A stretch of 64,000 nt of DNA from Heliorestis acidaminivorans (lineage in GTDB: Bacteria > Bacillota > Desulfitobacteriia > Heliobacteriales > Heliobacteriaceae), in NCBI RefSeq assembly GCF_008933955.1, contig NZ_WBXO01000001.1:1-64000 (forward strand), written 5' to 3'. The notes under the pieces were generated by a model that did no database searches, had not been told where the DNA came from, and was given only the letters and a program-made list of their open reading frames with translations. The position numbers and the translations under genes were made by a program. The stretch's first letter is position 1. Each line of letters opens with the position of its first letter. Positions 62,602-64,000 of the stretch are shown here, one piece after another.

Positions 62602-63314
62602 TGGCACTTGGAAGACTATATGGAATTGGCGTAGGTCCTGGAGATCCAGAACTACTTACCCGAAAAGCTTATCGTATATTGCAAGAAGTAGAAGTCATCT
62701 TCACACCGCAAGGGAAAAAGGGTAGAGAAAGCCAGGCCTTAACCATCATTAAAGAGCTTATTACGGAAAACACAACAGTTATTCCACTTGATTTACCTAT
62801 GACACAAGATCAAGCAATACTAGAAAAAGCATGGCAAGAAGGAGCTAGCCAAATCTATAAAGTTTTACAAACAAAAGATTGCGCTTTTGTTACCATTGGA
62901 GACTCATTGCTTTATTCCACCTATGGTTATCTTCTTCAAGCTTTGCAGAAAAAAGATAAAAATATTGTAATAGAAAGTGTGCCAGGGATAACCTCTTTTT
63001 CAGCCGCTGCATCACGTCTCAACGTAACACTTGCCGAAGGCAAAGAACCGCTAGTGATCATACCAGCCTTAGGTGAAACAGAAGAATTAAGGACCTATAT
63101 AGAAAGCTTTCCTAATCTAGTTCTCTTAAAAGCCGCTTCTTCTTTTGATGAGATCTATAAAATTTTAGAAGATGAAGGACGTTTGTCATCTTCTTACTTT
63201 ATTTCTCGCTGTGGAATGGCAGAAGAACATATAGAAAAAGACCTTAGCAAACTACAAGGAAAAAAACTAGACTACTTAAGTTTGCTTTTAGTAAAAAAGG
63301 AGGCCAAGGCTTGA
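62601..63314 (+). CDS. cbiL: Precorrin-2 / cobalt-factor II C20-methyltransferase
   Basis: The 237-residue SAM-dependent tetrapyrrole methylase has YGIGVGPGDPELLTRKAYRILQ and the ETxHP-like central segments of CbiL (TIGDSLLYSTYGYL, SVPGITSFSAAASRL). It adds the C20 methyl early in the pathway. The ATG at 62601 follows AAGGAGG; the open frame extends upstream into cbiET but that part is not translated. cbiF starts at its last codons. Confidence 0.94.
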   Translation: MALGRLYGIGVGPGDPELLTRKAYRILQEVEVIFTPQGKKGRESQALTIIKELITENTTVIPLDLPMTQDQAILEKAWQEGASQIYKVLQTKDCAFVTIGDSLLYSTYGYLLQALQKKDKNIVIESVPGITSFSAAASRLNVTLAEGKEPLVIIPALGETEELRTYIESFPNLVLLKAASSFDEIYKILEDEGRLSSSYFISRCGMAEEHIEKDLSKLQGKKLDYLSLLLVKKEAKA

Positions 63315-64000
63315 TTACTTTTGTGGGAGCAGGACCAGGCGATCCAGACTTAATTACATTAAAAGGTCAAAAAAAGCTTGCTCAGGCCGATGTAGTCGTA
63401 TACGCCGGCTCTCTAGTTAATCCTGAAATATTACAACATTGTCGTGAAGAAGCAACCATATACAACAGCGCCTCCATGACCTTAGAAGAAGTATTAGTTG
63501 TGATGATTGAAGCTTACAAGGCTAACAAAAAAGTAGTTCGACTCCATACAGGCGACCCTTCAATTTATGGTGCTATTCGAGAACAGATGGATGAACTTGA
63601 TATCCAGGGAATTCCTTACAAAGTCGTTCCAGGAGTAAGTTCATTTTTGGCTGCCTCTGCCACATTGAAGCGCGAATTTACGCTACCTGGTCTTTCCCAA
63701 ACTGTGATAATAACACGACAAGCTGGCAGAACAGCAGTGCCAGAAAAAGAATCTCTCCGTTTGCTAGCACAGCATGGTACATCAATGTGTATTTTTTTGA
63801 GCACTCACAAAATAGAAGAAGTAGTAGCAGAGCTAATACAAGGTGGCTACGACCAAAATACACCAGCCGCTGTTGTCTACAAAGCTTCCTGGCCCGAAGA
63901 AGCAAAAGTAGTAGGTACATTAGAGACAATAGCAAAGCAAGTGAGAGAAGCTGGCTTTACCAAAACATCTATGATCCTTGTAGGCCCCTTCTTAGAAGGA
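63311..64000 (+). CDS. cbiF: Precorrin-4 / cobalt-precorrin-4 C11-methyltransferase, 3' end beyond window
   Basis: The TTG start follows AAGGAGG with 7 bases of spacing and overlaps the cbiL stop (TTGA). The first 230 codons are in the window with no stop. The sequence MITFVGAGPGDPDLITLKGQ, VVRLHTGDPSIYGAIREQM and VPGVSSFLAASATLKREFTLPGLSQTVIITR is diagnostic of CbiF/CobM. The cobalamin operon continues past the right edge. Confidence 0.94.
   Translation, partial: MITFVGAGPGDPDLITLKGQKKLAQADVVVYAGSLVNPEILQHCREEATIYNSASMTLEEVLVVMIEAYKANKKVVRLHTGDPSIYGAIREQMDELDIQGIPYKVVPGVSSFLAASATLKREFTLPGLSQTVIITRQAGRTAVPEKESLRLLAQHGTSMCIFLSTHKIEEVVAELIQGGYDQNTPAAVVYKASWPEEAKVVGTLETIAKQVREAGFTKTSMILVGPFLEG

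Overview
This is an AT-rich, gene-dense stretch of chromosome from an endospore-forming, Gram-positive anaerobe of the class Clostridia. Spore genes (sleB-ypeB, spoVS, two tiny YjcZ-like proteins, a CwlD-type amidase), T-box and cobalamin riboswitches, the oxygen-independent cobalamin pathway (cbiD, cbiET, cbiL, cbiF), selenocysteine synthesis and very frequent TTG/GTG starts behind strong AGGAGG ribosome-binding sites all point that way. A heliobacterium or a related Peptococcales-like lineage is my guess. No phototrophy gene is in view, so the family is not settled.

Layout. 1-7.8 kb: the 3' part of a tRNA-Leu(GAG), small membrane proteins, two 36-residue tiny proteins, a class-A-type serine hydrolase, an L,D-transpeptidase, a DegV lipid-binding protein, a phasin-like coiled coil, an FmdB zinc ribbon and a phosphodiesterase-like ectoprotein. 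7.9-15.3 kb: a T-box-controlled Lrp/aminotransferase pair, a ferredoxin, then selA-selD-bshC. selD itself needs selenocysteine: an in-frame TGA at codon 17 is followed by a SECIS-like hairpin. 15.4-23.1 kb: an AAA+ regulator that lacks the GAFTGA loop, sleB-ypeB, pduL, a NIF3 protein and a class A PBP that appears to start at CTG. 23.2-25.5 kb: a DUF4435/TOPRIM-like gene followed by an AAA ATPase, the gene content of the PARIS anti-phage system. 25.6-34.2 kb: a chemoreceptor without an external sensor domain, tex, a sugar nucleotidyltransferase, recD2, a ferredoxin and a CheY-like regulator. 34.2-38.4 kb: an amidase, a compact minus-strand unit with two odd tRNA-like genes, a polysaccharide deacetylase, an RsbU-type response regulator and a second gene with a probable CTG start. 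38.5-51.7 kb: acuABC, a YgiQ radical SAM protein, rimO-pgsA, a short FtsH-like protease with a partner, cinA, a DEAD-box helicase and two DUF881 proteins. 51.7-57.1 kb: recA-recX, an orphan structured RNA behind a perfect consensus promoter, then rny-ymdB-spoVS. 57.2-64 kb: a membrane dipeptidase, an aminotransferase and the riboswitch-controlled cobalamin operon, which runs off the end inside cbiF.

Most of the window is ordinary chromosomal backbone. No phage, transposon or CRISPR array was seen. The points most worth following up are the PARIS-like pair, the tRNA-like transcription unit near 35.1 kb, the orphan RNA near 53.4 kb, the selenoprotein SelD, and two genes whose only well-placed start codon is CTG.
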